A DNA stretch of 64,000 nt from positions 378,326-442,325 of the forward strand of contig JACOUO010000011.1 in the NCBI GenBank assembly GCA_016177845.1, given 5' to 3'. The notes below the pieces were generated by a model that did no database searches, was not told the DNA's origin, and was given only the letters and a program-made list of their open reading frames with translations. Made by a program: the position numbers and the translations under genes. Source of the DNA: Deltaproteobacteria bacterium (GTDB lineage: Bacteria; Desulfobacterota; GWC2-55-46). Below, piece by piece: positions 9,960 through 19,017 of this stretch (its first letter is position 1; every line of letters begins with the position of its first letter).

Positions 9960-11261
9960 TTACCCAAAGATTCTGAAAAGGTCATTATAAGTGACCAGAA
10001 GCATCAACGCGATAAGAAGGGCAATGCCTATCTGCTGGGCAACTGCCATGAACTTCTCGCTCAAAGGCTTGCCCTTTATGCCCTCTATGCCGAAAAAGAG
10101 GATGTGGCCGCCGTCAAGCACAGGTATGGGGAACAGATTTATGATACCAAGCTGCAGGCTTAAAAAAGCCATGAGTGAAAGCAGGTCAGCTATGCCGGAT
10201 TCCGCGGCTTTTCCCGCAACCTGGGCAATCATTATGGGGCCGCCAAGCGTCTTAAGCGAATACTGCCCCATTACAAGCCCTTTCATGACCACAAAGAGCT
10301 TCCCTGTCATGTCTATTGAGGTCTCAGCGCCTTTTTTTATGGATTCGACAAAGCCGAATTGTTTAAGTACCTGTTCTTCTTTCCTTGATATGCCGACAAG
10401 ATAGACATTTGCGTCTTTATTATGCTTAGGCGTAATCTCAAAGGTCAGGGTCTGCCCGTCCCTTTTTACAACAAAGGCCTTTTTAGTGCCGCTTTTGTGT
10501 ATTATCGATTCAAGCTCGGCCCAATGGGTGATCTCTTTTCCATCCACCGAAACTATCACATCACCGGCCTTTATACCGGCCTCTTTTGCAGGATATCCGC
10601 CTGTAACATCACCGATGACAGGCTCCATGGGCGGGAACATGCCGCCTACGCCTGCGCCTGTCTGCTCAGAGGTCTGAGGAGTTATGGTAGTAGTCTTAAC
10701 AGTGCTGTTCTCAGAATATTCGACCTGAAGGGGTTTGCCCGGGTTAAGGGCAAGCGCGCCAAGCACCTCTTCCCAGTTCCTGGTCTCTTTGCCGTTTACA
10801 GCCTTTATGACATCTCCCTTCTTAAGGCCTGCCTTTGCGGCAGCCTCATCAGGGGCAACATAACCAATCTCAGCGGGCTTGTCGAGGTAAGCAGGCACCT
10901 GTATGCCTATCATGAAGATAAGGGGCATAAGGATGGCAGCAAGAACAAGGTTCATCAGAGGGCCTGCGGCAACTATCGCGGCACGCTTTGATACCGGCTT
11001 ATGCGTAAAAGACCTTTTCCTGTCCTCTTCCGAAACCTCTTCACCGGGAGCCTCCCCGACCATCTTCACATAACCGCCCAAAGGCAGTATGGATATCCTG
11101 TATTCGGTCTCTCCCCTTTTGATGCCTACAAGCTTTGGCCCGAAGCCGAGCGAGAATTTCTCAACCCCGACTCCGCACATTTTCGCCACAACAAAATGAC
11201 CAAGCTCATGGATGAAGATAAGTATGCCTAAAACAATTACAAATGAGATTAAGGTTGTCAT
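9960..11261 (-). CDS. rseP: RseP/RIP-family site-2 zinc metalloprotease
   Basis: This intramembrane protease usually cleaves anti-sigma factors and remnant signal peptides. The zinc motif HELGH sits at residues 18-22 in the first membrane segment, and the second catalytic segment near the C-terminus contains NLFPIPVLDGGH. Between them are two PDZ domains (about residues 125-200 and 210-290), the second with GIKAGDVIVSVDGKEI. The 433-residue length fits the RseP type with two PDZ domains. It lies between dxr (45 bp upstream) and tsaB in a very common bacterial order. Confidence 0.95.
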   Translation of the reverse strand: MTTLISFVIVLGILIFIHELGHFVVAKMCGVGVEKFSLGFGPKLVGIKRGETEYRISILPLGGYVKMVGEAPGEEVSEEDRKRSFTHKPVSKRAAIVAAGPLMNLVLAAILMPLIFMIGIQVPAYLDKPAEIGYVAPDEAAAKAGLKKGDVIKAVNGKETRNWEEVLGALALNPGKPLQVEYSENSTVKTTTITPQTSEQTGAGVGGMFPPMEPVIGDVTGGYPAKEAGIKAGDVIVSVDGKEITHWAELESIIHKSGTKKAFVVKRDGQTLTFEITPKHNKDANVYLVGISRKEEQVLKQFGFVESIKKGAETSIDMTGKLFVVMKGLVMGQYSLKTLGGPIMIAQVAGKAAESGIADLLSLMAFLSLQLGIINLFPIPVLDGGHILFFGIEGIKGKPLSEKFMAVAQQIGIALLIALMLLVTYNDLFRIFG

Positions 11262-11306
11262 TTTTTATCTTTTTAACTTGAATTTTTTATTCCGCGCAGG
11301 AAAAGT

Positions 11307-12491
11307 TTATGCTTTCAAGCCCGGGGAGGATTCGTTTATTAACGACAGCGCGGTTTCCCTCGCCCACCTGTCAGCCTCAAGCACATCCTCTATGGAGGTT
11401 ATCTCCCTGGGGCTGTATTTTGACATCACTTCCGCTATTATCTTATAAATCCCTGTAAAATGCAGTCTTTTTTTAAGGAACATCCCAACAGCAACTTCAT
11501 CGGCAGCGTTTAAGACTGTCGGGGTTGTTCCGCCGCTCTTAAGAGCATCAAAGGCAAGCCCGAGGCACGGGAACCTCTTGAAGTCAGGCTCGATAAAATC
11601 GAGCTTGAGATTAAAGAGATTCAAAGGAGGAGTCCCTGACTCTATCCTTTCCGGGTACGCAAGGGCGTAAGCTATCGGGCCTTTCATATCCGGGCAGCTC
11701 ATCTGAGCTACAATCGAGCTGTCTTTGTACTCCACCATCGAATGCACTATGGACTGAGGGTGGATTATAACAGAAATCTTCTCAGGAGGCACATCAAATA
11801 ACCAGCGCGCCTCAATTACCTCAAGGCCTTTGTTTATAAGGGTTGCCGAATCAATCGATATCTTCTCACCCATGTTCCACTTCGGGTGCTTCAACGCCTC
11901 TTCACGCGTTACTGTCTCAAGCCTCTCAATCGGTGAGTTGAGGAACGGCCCGCCCGACGCCGTCAGTATGATCCTCTTTACATCTTCACTCCTGTGGCCT
12001 GAAAGCGACTGAAATACCGCAGAGTGTTCGCTGTCAACAGGCAGTATCTTAACCCCTCTTTTTGCCGCCTCTTCCATTACAAGAGAGCCTGCAAGGACAA
12101 GTGTCTCTTTATTCGCTAACGCTATATCAATACCGGCCTTGACTGCGGCCATTGTAGGCACAAGCCCTGCTGCGCCCGATATGGCTGATAATGTTATATC
12201 AACTCCCTCATAGGTGGCCGCAAGGGTCGCCCCTTCAATCCCTACACCTATCTCTACAGGAGCTGAGACAGCCTTCTTAAGCTCTAAAGCAGTCTCTTTA
12301 TCCGCTACGGAGACAAACGCAGGCCTGAACTCATCTATCTGCTCCTTAAGGAGCCTGATATTCCTGCCGGCAGCCAAGGATATGACCTTAAACCTTTGAG
12401 GGTGCTTTCTTATGACCTCAAGGGTATTTCTCCCGATGGAGCCGGTTGAGCCCAATACTGAGACACCTTTTATTCCGTCAAAAACTTTCAT
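11307..12491 (-). CDS. dxr: 1-deoxy-D-xylulose 5-phosphate reductoisomerase
   Basis: The enzyme converts DXP to MEP in the non-mevalonate isoprenoid pathway. NADPH-binding GSTGSIGRNTLEV lies near the N-terminus, with the metal-ligand segment LPVDSEHSA and the substrate loop EKISIDSATLINKGLEVIEA also visible. I chose the ATG at 12491 because it forms an ATGA overlap with the cdsA stop; the frame is open a further 24 nt upstream. With this start the protein has 394 residues, normal for the family. It feeds the isoprenoid supply used by UppS encoded nearby. Confidence 0.96.
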   Translation of the reverse strand: MKVFDGIKGVSVLGSTGSIGRNTLEVIRKHPQRFKVISLAAGRNIRLLKEQIDEFRPAFVSVADKETALELKKAVSAPVEIGVGIEGATLAATYEGVDITLSAISGAAGLVPTMAAVKAGIDIALANKETLVLAGSLVMEEAAKRGVKILPVDSEHSAVFQSLSGHRSEDVKRIILTASGGPFLNSPIERLETVTREEALKHPKWNMGEKISIDSATLINKGLEVIEARWLFDVPPEKISVIIHPQSIVHSMVEYKDSSIVAQMSCPDMKGPIAYALAYPERIESGTPPLNLFNLKLDFIEPDFKRFPCLGLAFDALKSGGTTPTVLNAADEVAVGMFLKKRLHFTGIYKIIAEVMSKYSPREITSIEDVLEADRWARETALSLINESSPGLKA

Positions 12492-13297
12492 CCCGCGAAT
12501 GCCTGCGACTGACAAATCAAGAAATAATAGAGAACCGGTATGGGGAACAGGAGGCTGTCAATCCTGTCAAGTACGCCTCCGTGGCCCGGAATCAATGTCC
12601 CCGAGTCCTTTATCCCTGCGCTTCTCTTTAAAAGAGACTCAGCAAGATCCCCTATAATTCCTATAATTCCGATTAAGATGGTGATAACAAGGACTTGGGC
12701 AGCACCTGCGCCAAGCCCTGCGTAATGATTGAAAATAAGAGCGAGTATTGCTCCGCCGCTTATGCCTGCAACCGCGCCCTCTACAGTCTTTTTCGGGCTT
12801 ATCCGAGGGCAGAGCTTGTGTTTGCCAAGAGACCTGCCTGCGAAATAGGCGAATGTGTCGTTGGACCAGATGACGATAAACAGGAACATTATCCACCACT
12901 CGCCGTTTACAAGCCCCCTTAAGGGGATAAGAAACGAGAGCGGCAAGGCAATATATACAATGCCAAGAATCCTGAAAGCCGTGTCATATGCCGCATCCGC
13001 AAGCTCTTTTTCACGCAGCATATTGTATAAGAAAAATATGAAAAGCGAGCCGGCAAGCAGCCCAAGAGCGGCCTCTTTGCCGCAGAAATAAAATAAAGCG
13101 GGCACTGACAAACCCGCCAAAACTCCTAAAATATCAGAGAACCTGTCCCTTTGCTTTAATGTGCTTAAATTATTGAATTCAAGAAGGGCAAGAAGGTTTA
13201 TTACGGAAGCTGCCGCGAAGATCCAGAATATAGAGGTGTAGAGGATTATATATACTATTATCGGGATTAAAATAACCCCGGAGATTACCCTTTTCAG
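12488..13297 (-). CDS. cdsA: phosphatidate cytidylyltransferase, probable CTG start
   Basis: CdsA makes CDP-diacylglycerol, the precursor used by PssA. The C-terminal signature is present (IGIIGDLAESLLKRSAGIKDSG, then LIPGHGGVLDRIDSL), within a protein of about eight membrane segments. The first conventional start (TTG at 13120) would remove the first two helices. The frame remains open to a TAG at 13328-13330 with no ATG, GTG or TTG before 13120. A CTG at 13297 preceded by GGGAG six bases away gives LKRVISGVILIPIIV, the usual CdsA opening, and a normal 269-residue length. An ATT at 13318 is the alternative. A sequencing error in the first codons cannot be excluded. Confidence 0.9.
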   Translation of the reverse strand: MKRVISGVILIPIIVYIILYTSIFWIFAAASVINLLALLEFNNLSTLKQRDRFSDILGVLAGLSVPALFYFCGKEAALGLLAGSLFIFFLYNMLREKELADAAYDTAFRILGIVYIALPLSFLIPLRGLVNGEWWIMFLFIVIWSNDTFAYFAGRSLGKHKLCPRISPKKTVEGAVAGISGGAILALIFNHYAGLGAGAAQVLVITILIGIIGIIGDLAESLLKRSAGIKDSGTLIPGHGGVLDRIDSLLFPIPVLYYFLICQSQAFAG

Positions 13298-13338
13298 ACT
13301 CCACTCCCGTTCTGTAATGTGCTGAGCCTAAAAACAAA

Positions 13339-14085
13339 TCAGCCCGCAACCCCTACTTGTTCCTTAACAAGGCCGAACCTGCGTTCCCTGCCCTGGTAAT
13401 CCCTTATGGCGTCCTCAAGGTGCTGCCTTGTGAAGTCAGGCCAGAGGACATCAGTAACATGTATCTCCGTATATGCTATCTGCCAGAGGAGAAAATTGCT
13501 TATCCTCTCCTCACCGCTTGTCCTTATGAGAAGGTCCGGGTCCGGCGCGTTGCCAGTATAAAGATGCCTTTGAAATACCTCTTCGGTAATCTCATCAGGG
13601 GTAAGCTGTCCGTCCCTGACTTTTCTGGCAATCTCCCGCGCTGCCTGGGTTATCTCTTCCCTGCCGCTGTAGCTAAGCGCAAGCTGCAGGGTCATTCCGG
13701 TATTTACGGAGGTCTTTCTCTCCAGGTCAGCTATTACAGCCTGCACGCCCTCAGGCAATTCAGCGATATTTCCAATCGCCTTGAAGCGGATATTATTCTC
13801 AACAAGGGACTTTTCTTCGCCTTTGAGATGGATTTCCAGAAACTTCATCAGCATCTGTACTTCGACAGCCGGCCTCTTCCAGTTCTCTCTGGAAAATGTA
13901 TAAAGGGTCAGGTACTCTATGCCGATTTCCCTGCATGCCGTGACTGTATCTCTTGCTACATCAATCCCTTGCCTGTGGCCGTTAATGCGGTTTAATAGGC
14001 GTTTCTTGGCCCAACGGCCATTACCGTCCATTATGACGGCTATGTGCCTTGGAAGCTTTTCTTTAGAAAAGGAAAGTGTATCCAT
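13339..14085 (-). CDS. uppS: isoprenyl transferase (undecaprenyl diphosphate synthase)
   Basis: This cis-prenyltransferase makes the C55 carrier lipid for peptidoglycan and O-antigen. The catalytic segment IAVIMDGNGRWAKKR contains the key aspartate at residue 20. The middle TLYTFSRENWKRP segment and the C-terminal DLLIRTSGEERISNFLLWQ segment are intact. I chose the ATG at 14085 (248 residues) because the frame's longer TTG start adds an atypical WWFGVCVNF extension. It precedes cdsA by about 40 bp. Confidence 0.95.
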   Translation of the reverse strand: MDTLSFSKEKLPRHIAVIMDGNGRWAKKRLLNRINGHRQGIDVARDTVTACREIGIEYLTLYTFSRENWKRPAVEVQMLMKFLEIHLKGEEKSLVENNIRFKAIGNIAELPEGVQAVIADLERKTSVNTGMTLQLALSYSGREEITQAAREIARKVRDGQLTPDEITEEVFQRHLYTGNAPDPDLLIRTSGEERISNFLLWQIAYTEIHVTDVLWPDFTRQHLEDAIRDYQGRERRFGLVKEQVGVAG

Positions 14086-14164
14086 TTTATTAAAATTAAC
14101 ACAAACCCCGAACCACCACAAGACAAAACAGGAAAAGAGCCGGCCAGAGGATTTTTTTACAGGA

Positions 14165-14725
14165 TTAGACTTCCATTATTTCAGCTTCTTTTTTGGCAAG
14201 AAGCTCATCTACCCTTTTTATCTGCTTATCGGTATAGTCCTGAACCTCATGCTGCGCCTTTTTGTGCTCATCCTCGCTCATGACCTTTTCCTTCTCAAGC
14301 TTTTTAAGCTCTTCGTTGGCTTCCCTGCGGATATTGCGGATGGCTACCTTGCACTCTTCGCCTTCCTTGCGTGCGACTTTTACAAGGTCCTTTCTCCTCT
14401 CCTCCGTAAGCTGGGGGATAGAGATCCTGATAACCTTGCCGTCGTTTGAGGGGTTAAGCCCAAGGTCTGAGGACATTATTGCCTTTTCAATAGCGTGTAT
14501 GGCGGAGATATCCCAGGGCTGTATTGTTATGGCCCTGCTCTCAGGCACATTCAATGTGGCAATCTGCCTCAGAGGGGTTATCGTACCGTAGTAATCGACC
14601 TTTATCCCGTCAAGTATGGTAGTGGATGCCCTGCCCGTTCTTAACCCGCCAAGCCTGTGGATAAAGGCATCGATGGCTTTGGCCATCCCTGCTTTCATAT
14701 CGGAAAAAATAGTGTCTTTCGTCAT
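14165..14725 (-). CDS. frr: ribosome recycling factor
   Basis: RRF, with EF-G, splits post-termination ribosomes. The 186-residue protein has the expected three-helix-bundle pattern, with GLRTGRAS near residue 30, the hinge and domain II around residues 30-105, and the conserved VRNIRRE-like [14 protein letters not shown] helix. It lies between pyrH and uppS with gaps of 47 and 79 bp, in the usual rpsB-tsf-pyrH-frr-uppS order. Confidence 0.97.
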   Translation of the reverse strand: MTKDTIFSDMKAGMAKAIDAFIHRLGGLRTGRASTTILDGIKVDYYGTITPLRQIATLNVPESRAITIQPWDISAIHAIEKAIMSSDLGLNPSNDGKVIRISIPQLTEERRKDLVKVARKEGEECKVAIRNIRREANEELKKLEKEKVMSEDEHKKAQHEVQDYTDKQIKRVDELLAKKEAEIMEV

Positions 14726-14772
14726 ATCCGGCTCCAGAATTATTTATCTCTCAGTTGTTTTTTGAAAAATTA

Positions 14773-15489
14773 TCAGGCAGTTACGATAGTTCCGATGCAT
14801 TCGCCTTTAACTATCTTTAAAAGGTTGCCCGGTTCTTTGATGCTGAAAACTATGATTGGAAGATTGTTGTCCATGCAAAGAGAGATGGCTGTTGTGTCCA
14901 TGACCTTAAGGCCGTCTTTGAGGACATCGATGTACTGGAGCTTTTCATACCTCTTGGCATTAGGCTCTTTCATAGGATCCCTATCATACACTCCGTCAAC
15001 CTTTGTGCCCTTGAGTATTACATCGGCATGTATCTCCATCGCCCTCAAGGATGCGGCTGTATCGGTAGTAAAATACGGGTTTCCGGTGCCTGCGGCAAAG
15101 ATGATTATCCTGTTCTTCTCAAGGTGTCTTACCGCCCTTCTTCTTATGTAAGGCTCGGCAAGCTCCTTCATCTCAATGGCTGACATTACCCTTGTGAATA
15201 TGCCCATTTTCTCAAGCGCGTCCTGAAGCATAAGGGAGTTGATGACCGTGGCAAGCATCCCTACATAGTCTGCGGTTGCCCTGTCCATGCCCTTTGCGCT
15301 TGCTGATACGCCCCTGAATATGTTTCCTCCCCCTATTACGAGGGCTATCTCCACCCCGAGGTCGTGCACCTGCTTTATTTCCGAGGCTATGGATGAAATG
15401 ATGTTTGTATCGACTCCGAACTCTTTTTCGCCCATGAGGGCTTCGCCAGAGAGTTTAAGTAATATTCTCTTATATTTTTTTTCAGGCAT
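14773..15489 (-). CDS. pyrH: UMP kinase (uridylate kinase)
   Basis: The amino-acid-kinase-fold enzyme phosphorylates UMP to UDP and is normally GTP-activated and UTP-inhibited. [21 protein letters not shown] and [16 protein letters not shown] are the nucleotide and UMP segments. The ATG at 15489 gives a normal 238-residue protein. The frame continues to an ATG at 15531 but adds 14 atypical residues. Neither start has a clear Shine-Dalgarno site, and the chosen ATG is preceded by nine A residues. A strong terminator separates it from tsf. Confidence 0.95.
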   Translation of the reverse strand: MPEKKYKRILLKLSGEALMGEKEFGVDTNIISSIASEIKQVHDLGVEIALVIGGGNIFRGVSASAKGMDRATADYVGMLATVINSLMLQDALEKMGIFTRVMSAIEMKELAEPYIRRRAVRHLEKNRIIIFAAGTGNPYFTTDTAASLRAMEIHADVILKGTKVDGVYDRDPMKEPNAKRYEKLQYIDVLKDGLKVMDTTAISLCMDNNLPIIVFSIKEPGNLLKIVKGECIGTIVTA

Positions 15490-15583
15490 TTTTTTTTGTG
15501 AGTGACAGGCTTTAGTCGGGACAACCTGCATCGTCTAATGGGTTAATTGAAGCTTTAAGAAAATCAGCGTAACTTCGGATAGG

Positions 15584-15617
15584 TAAAAAAAGGGGGAACC
15601 CTTGCAGATTCCCCCTT
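15584..15617 (-). terminator. Terminator between tsf and pyrH
   Basis: On the minus strand a 9 bp perfect stem (15609-15617 with 15590-15598) around a 10-base loop is followed by seven T residues. It begins 6 bp after the tsf stop. It should end or attenuate the rpsB-tsf transcript, so pyrH and the genes after it probably depend on read-through or their own promoter. Confidence 0.88.
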
Positions 15618-15622
15618 GTATC

Positions 15623-16270
15623 TTAAGCCTGTACGGCTGCTACTTCTGAAGCAAAATCCGTGGTCTTTTTCTCAAGGCCATCTCCGACCTTGAAACGGCA
15701 GAAACGCCTTACGGTGATGTTCTCGCCAAGCTTAGCAATGGCCTCGACAACAAGCTTCTCGATAGTGACATCAGGGTTCTTTACAAAAGGCTGCTCAAGA
15801 AGGCAGATCTCCTTTAAGAACTTCTCGATCTTTCCATCGACCATCTTCTGGATGACCTGCTCGGGCTTGCCCGATTCCTTGGCCTGTGTAGCAAATATCT
15901 GCTTTTCTTTCTCAACCACTTCGGCCGGCACTTCATTCCTGTTTACATACTGCGGGCTCATGGCCGCGATGTGAAGGGCTATATCCTTGACAAGCTCGTT
16001 AAAGCCGTCGGTCTTTGCCACGAAATCTGTTTCGCAGTTTACTTCAAGAAGCACGCCGACCTTGCCGCCGCCATGTATGTATGACTGGACAACGCCTTCG
16101 GAAGCGACCCTGCTGGCCTTTTTCGCTGCTGCGGCAAGGCCCTTTTCCCTTAAAAAGGTGATTGCCTTCTCAAGGTCGCCCTGTGTCTGGGCAAGCGCCT
16201 TTTTGCAGTCCATTATGCCTGCGCCGGTTTTTTCCCTGAGTTCTCTGACTGCTGCTGCGGAAATTTCCAT
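15623..16270 (-). CDS. tsf: translation elongation factor Ts
   Basis: EF-Ts is the nucleotide-exchange factor for EF-Tu. The N-terminal UBA-like domain has [16 protein letters not shown], and the core has [12 protein letters not shown] and the later [14 protein letters not shown] segment. At 215 residues it is the short form with a single compact core, as in many non-enterobacterial species. It follows rpsB by 43 bp and ends just before a terminator. Confidence 0.97.
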   Translation of the reverse strand: MEISAAAVRELREKTGAGIMDCKKALAQTQGDLEKAITFLREKGLAAAAKKASRVASEGVVQSYIHGGGKVGVLLEVNCETDFVAKTDGFNELVKDIALHIAAMSPQYVNRNEVPAEVVEKEKQIFATQAKESGKPEQVIQKMVDGKIEKFLKEICLLEQPFVKNPDVTIEKLVVEAIAKLGENITVRRFCRFKVGDGLEKKTTDFASEVAAVQA

Positions 16271-16313
16271 TATCTTTAAAACCCCCTGAAATTCTTATAT
16301 TGAAAGAAGCTGA

Positions 16314-17102
16314 TTAGCCCTGTACAGGCTGTGTAGCCGGTGCGGGCGCGCTTGCAGCCGCTTCAGCGGGAGCTTCTTCTTTGTCTTTCTTGTCTGACTT
16401 TGCCTGAAGCGCTTCCTGGTACTGCGCCTTGCCTTCGTTGCAGGCATCTGCCATCGATGATGAGAAGAGCTTTATGGCCCTGATGGCGTCGTCATTACCC
16501 GGAATTACATAATCGACCTCATCGGGGTCGCAGTTTGTATCGACTATGGCAACAACCTTTATGCCAAGCCTCTTTGCTTCTTTAATGGCGATGGTTTCTT
16601 TCTTTGAATCGATTATGAAGAGGGTTGTAGGGAGTGAGTCCAGCTCCTTTACGCCGCCAAGGTACTTCTCAAGGCGTTCCCTCTCTCTTTTGAACATCAG
16701 TATTTCTTTCTTTGTCGAAGAGGCGAACATAGGATTGGTCTCGAGGTTTTCGAGTTCCTTAAGCCTGTTTATGCTCTTTTTAACGGTGGCGAAGTTTGTA
16801 AGGAATCCGCCTATCCACCTGTTATTGATATATCCCATTCCGCATTTCTGTGATTCTTCGGCAATTGCGTTCTGGGCCTGCTTTTTTGTGCCTATGAAGA
16901 GTACCTTGCCGCCTTTGGCGGTTGTGTTCCTGACATAGTCATATGCTTCTTTGAAGAGTTTTACGGTCTGCTGGAGGTCGATGATGTATATCCCGTTCCT
17001 CGCGCCGTAGATAAAGGGTTTCATCTTCGGGTTCCACCTTTTTGTCTGGTGACCGAAATGTACGCCTGACTCCAGAAGCTGTTTCATTGTTAAATAAGCC
17101 AT
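16314..17102 (-). CDS. rpsB: 30S ribosomal protein S2
   Basis: S2 is the large small-subunit protein at the head-body junction. The translation has [19 protein letters not shown] at the start and the [21 protein letters not shown] segment. I chose the ATG at 17102 because a GGGAGGA site lies upstream and the family begins [10 protein letters not shown]. The frame is open for 18 more codons but those are non-conserved. The C-terminal 30 residues are Ala/Pro/Lys-rich, as in many S2 proteins. The 262-residue length is normal. Confidence 0.97.
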   Translation of the reverse strand: MAYLTMKQLLESGVHFGHQTKRWNPKMKPFIYGARNGIYIIDLQQTVKLFKEAYDYVRNTTAKGGKVLFIGTKKQAQNAIAEESQKCGMGYINNRWIGGFLTNFATVKKSINRLKELENLETNPMFASSTKKEILMFKRERERLEKYLGGVKELDSLPTTLFIIDSKKETIAIKEAKRLGIKVVAIVDTNCDPDEVDYVIPGNDDAIRAIKLFSSSMADACNEGKAQYQEALQAKSDKKDKEEAPAEAAASAPAPATQPVQG

Positions 17103-17283
17103 TCTCTTTGTTTCCTCCCTGTTTTTTGGTTTTTTTGTTATCCTCCGCGCAGGCATTCCATCGGAACCCTTTCGGGCACCCCCGAATTTAAGCCTGTGCG
17201 TGTGTAATTAACCGAGTGTATTTATCACAATACAACCATTGTTGCAAGTGAAAATTGCATGCGATTTTAAGGGTCAATAAATT

Positions 17284-17312
17284 ATTATACCAAATTTCTA
17301 TGGAACTGCGGA
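17284..17312 (-). promoter_or_regulatory. Possible promoter upstream of rpsB
   Basis: The minus strand has a perfect -10 TATAAT at 17284-17289. The hexamer 17 bp upstream (TCCGCA) matches -35 poorly. The transcript would have a leader of about 175 nt before rpsB, which could bind S2 autogenously as in other bacteria; no known S2 leader fold was identified by eye. Confidence 0.4.
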
Positions 17313-17316
17313 CTTT

Positions 17317-18996
17317 TTAACGCCCATGATCAGCTGCCAGCCGCCCTTTCACCTTGAAATTAAAATCGTAGTTAAGCACCTCGCTCCAGTCAGAACCCTT
17401 CTCGGTAGAGCGGGCGTCATCAGGCAGCCCGTACCTGTTTCCCGGACTATAGAACCAGCTCACCACCGCATCCCTTGAGTGGCGAAGAATTATCCAGAAC
17501 CTCCCCGGGGGCAAAAGCGGCCCCTCATCTCCATCGCCTGAGAAGCTGAAGTCAAACCATTTGTAGCCCGGTATATACTTAACCGTATCCAAAGCCAAAG
17601 GCAAGCTCCTTACACCCTCCATGCCGGGCTTATTGTTCTTATCCTTCACGATATCCACCCAAAGGCTTCCGAACCTGCCGCCAAACTTGTGCATGGCAAG
17701 GGACACCGTTTCTATCTTCATCGGCTTTGATATCTCGAAAGCCTGCGCATAAGCATATTGCCCTGTCACATACTCCGCTGTCTCCTTGTCAAAGGTCTTT
17801 ATTCCACCTCCGCCTGCCGTCATCCGGTAAAAATCCATAAGCTCAGGAAATTCAAGATTGCCGAACTCAGATTTCTGCTCCTGTGCCGGGACCTTAAGCG
17901 CAGGCGCCTCAGCAGACTTTGGAGCTGAACCTGCCATAACATAATTTACAGGCTGGGAAATCGACTCGATAAGGCGCAGGTCTATCTTGTCCTTGAGGTA
18001 CTCAGCCGAGATATCCTCCCTGTAGTCAGGCAGCACAGGCGAAGACTCCCATGAGTCATTTACATCGTTTGAATCAAGGCCCACGGTCTGCTTTATATGC
18101 CTCGGGCCTACAAAGAGATGGCTCTGCTGCGCGTCGTAAGGTATCCAGCCAAGGTCAGGGAACCAGACCTCTATCCATGCGTGCCCGCCCTGCCCTGCGG
18201 ACTGGACAAGTGAGCCGTTCTTGATAGGCACCTTCCATTTCTTGCCGAGCGAAAGCCCGCCGACTATTCTTGAGGGTATGCCTGCCGACCTTAAAAGCGC
18301 CATGGAGACATGGGCGAAGTTCTGGCAGTTGCCCTGCCGTGTATTGTATGTCCAGACGGCATCGTAATTCGGTATGGGCGTTCTGTATTTGATATTATCC
18401 ACTACCCAGTTAAGGATCGAGGAGACAGCCTCCTGCTCTGTCAGGGATTTGTGCGTAAGCCTCCCGGATATCCTCTTTATCTCCTCATCGCTGCTTTGCA
18501 CCATCTGGGTCGGCCTCAGGTAAATACTTTCACCTTCAGGGATACTCTTCAAATCAAGCGGGAAAGGCGCGCTGCTTTTTATATCTTTAAGGCTTATCTC
18601 AAGGTTTACCGTAAAACTCTCTTTAACGCTTGCGTTTTCCTTAAGGTCTTTCCATGTGACAATTGAGATGGTGTTGCCGAACCTGTCCGTTGTTTTTGAT
18701 GCGCTTGAAGGCTTGGGATAAAAGGTAATTGTATGGGAGGAAAGTGTCTGGCTCAGGGTTGCGTTCCTGAACTCCGCAGGAGTGGCAAACTTAAAGGTCA
18801 GCTCCCTTAGCCCGCCTTTGGGCACTGCGAATGAGCGCTCCTGAACGACCTCTACCTCGTCTTCAATGTTGCCCTGCAGTACAAGGGTAGAAGCGATTGC
18901 CCCTTTCGGCATCAGCAGCAGGATTGAAAAAATGAACGCTCCCAGAACTAAAAGAGATGGTTTGCTGCCCGGAAATTTAAAAAATATATTTTTCAT
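17317..18996 (-). CDS. exported transglutaminase-like domain protein
   Basis: The 559-residue protein has an N-terminal signal or anchor segment (about residues 14-36, KPSLLVLGAFIFSILLLM) and a transglutaminase-like core. The catalytic triad is visible as C224 (QGNCQNFAHV), H272 (GGHAWIEVWF) and D288 (IPYDAQ). Such domains act in the periplasm as proteases, amidases or crosslinkers; the substrate is unknown. The region before the core looks beta-rich, and the C-terminal 170 residues form a separate domain of unknown type. It lies 21 bp after the CHASE2 cyclase gene and is the last gene of that cluster. Confidence 0.85.
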   Translation of the reverse strand: MKNIFFKFPGSKPSLLVLGAFIFSILLLMPKGAIASTLVLQGNIEDEVEVVQERSFAVPKGGLRELTFKFATPAEFRNATLSQTLSSHTITFYPKPSSASKTTDRFGNTISIVTWKDLKENASVKESFTVNLEISLKDIKSSAPFPLDLKSIPEGESIYLRPTQMVQSSDEEIKRISGRLTHKSLTEQEAVSSILNWVVDNIKYRTPIPNYDAVWTYNTRQGNCQNFAHVSMALLRSAGIPSRIVGGLSLGKKWKVPIKNGSLVQSAGQGGHAWIEVWFPDLGWIPYDAQQSHLFVGPRHIKQTVGLDSNDVNDSWESSPVLPDYREDISAEYLKDKIDLRLIESISQPVNYVMAGSAPKSAEAPALKVPAQEQKSEFGNLEFPELMDFYRMTAGGGGIKTFDKETAEYVTGQYAYAQAFEISKPMKIETVSLAMHKFGGRFGSLWVDIVKDKNNKPGMEGVRSLPLALDTVKYIPGYKWFDFSFSGDGDEGPLLPPGRFWIILRHSRDAVVSWFYSPGNRYGLPDDARSTEKGSDWSEVLNYDFNFKVKGRLAADHGR

Positions 18997-19017
18997 CTTA
19001 CGGCTCTATGGCGTGAA

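Noticed and set aside
13357-13995. 212-codon plus-strand open frame
   Set aside because: It is antisense to uppS, whose catalytic motifs are intact; no motif or ribosome-binding site supports the plus-strand frame.
17157-17283. Possible known S2-binding leader motif
   Set aside because: Some pairing is visible in the rpsB leader but I could not match it to a known ribosomal-protein leader structure by eye, so only the promoter candidate is recorded.
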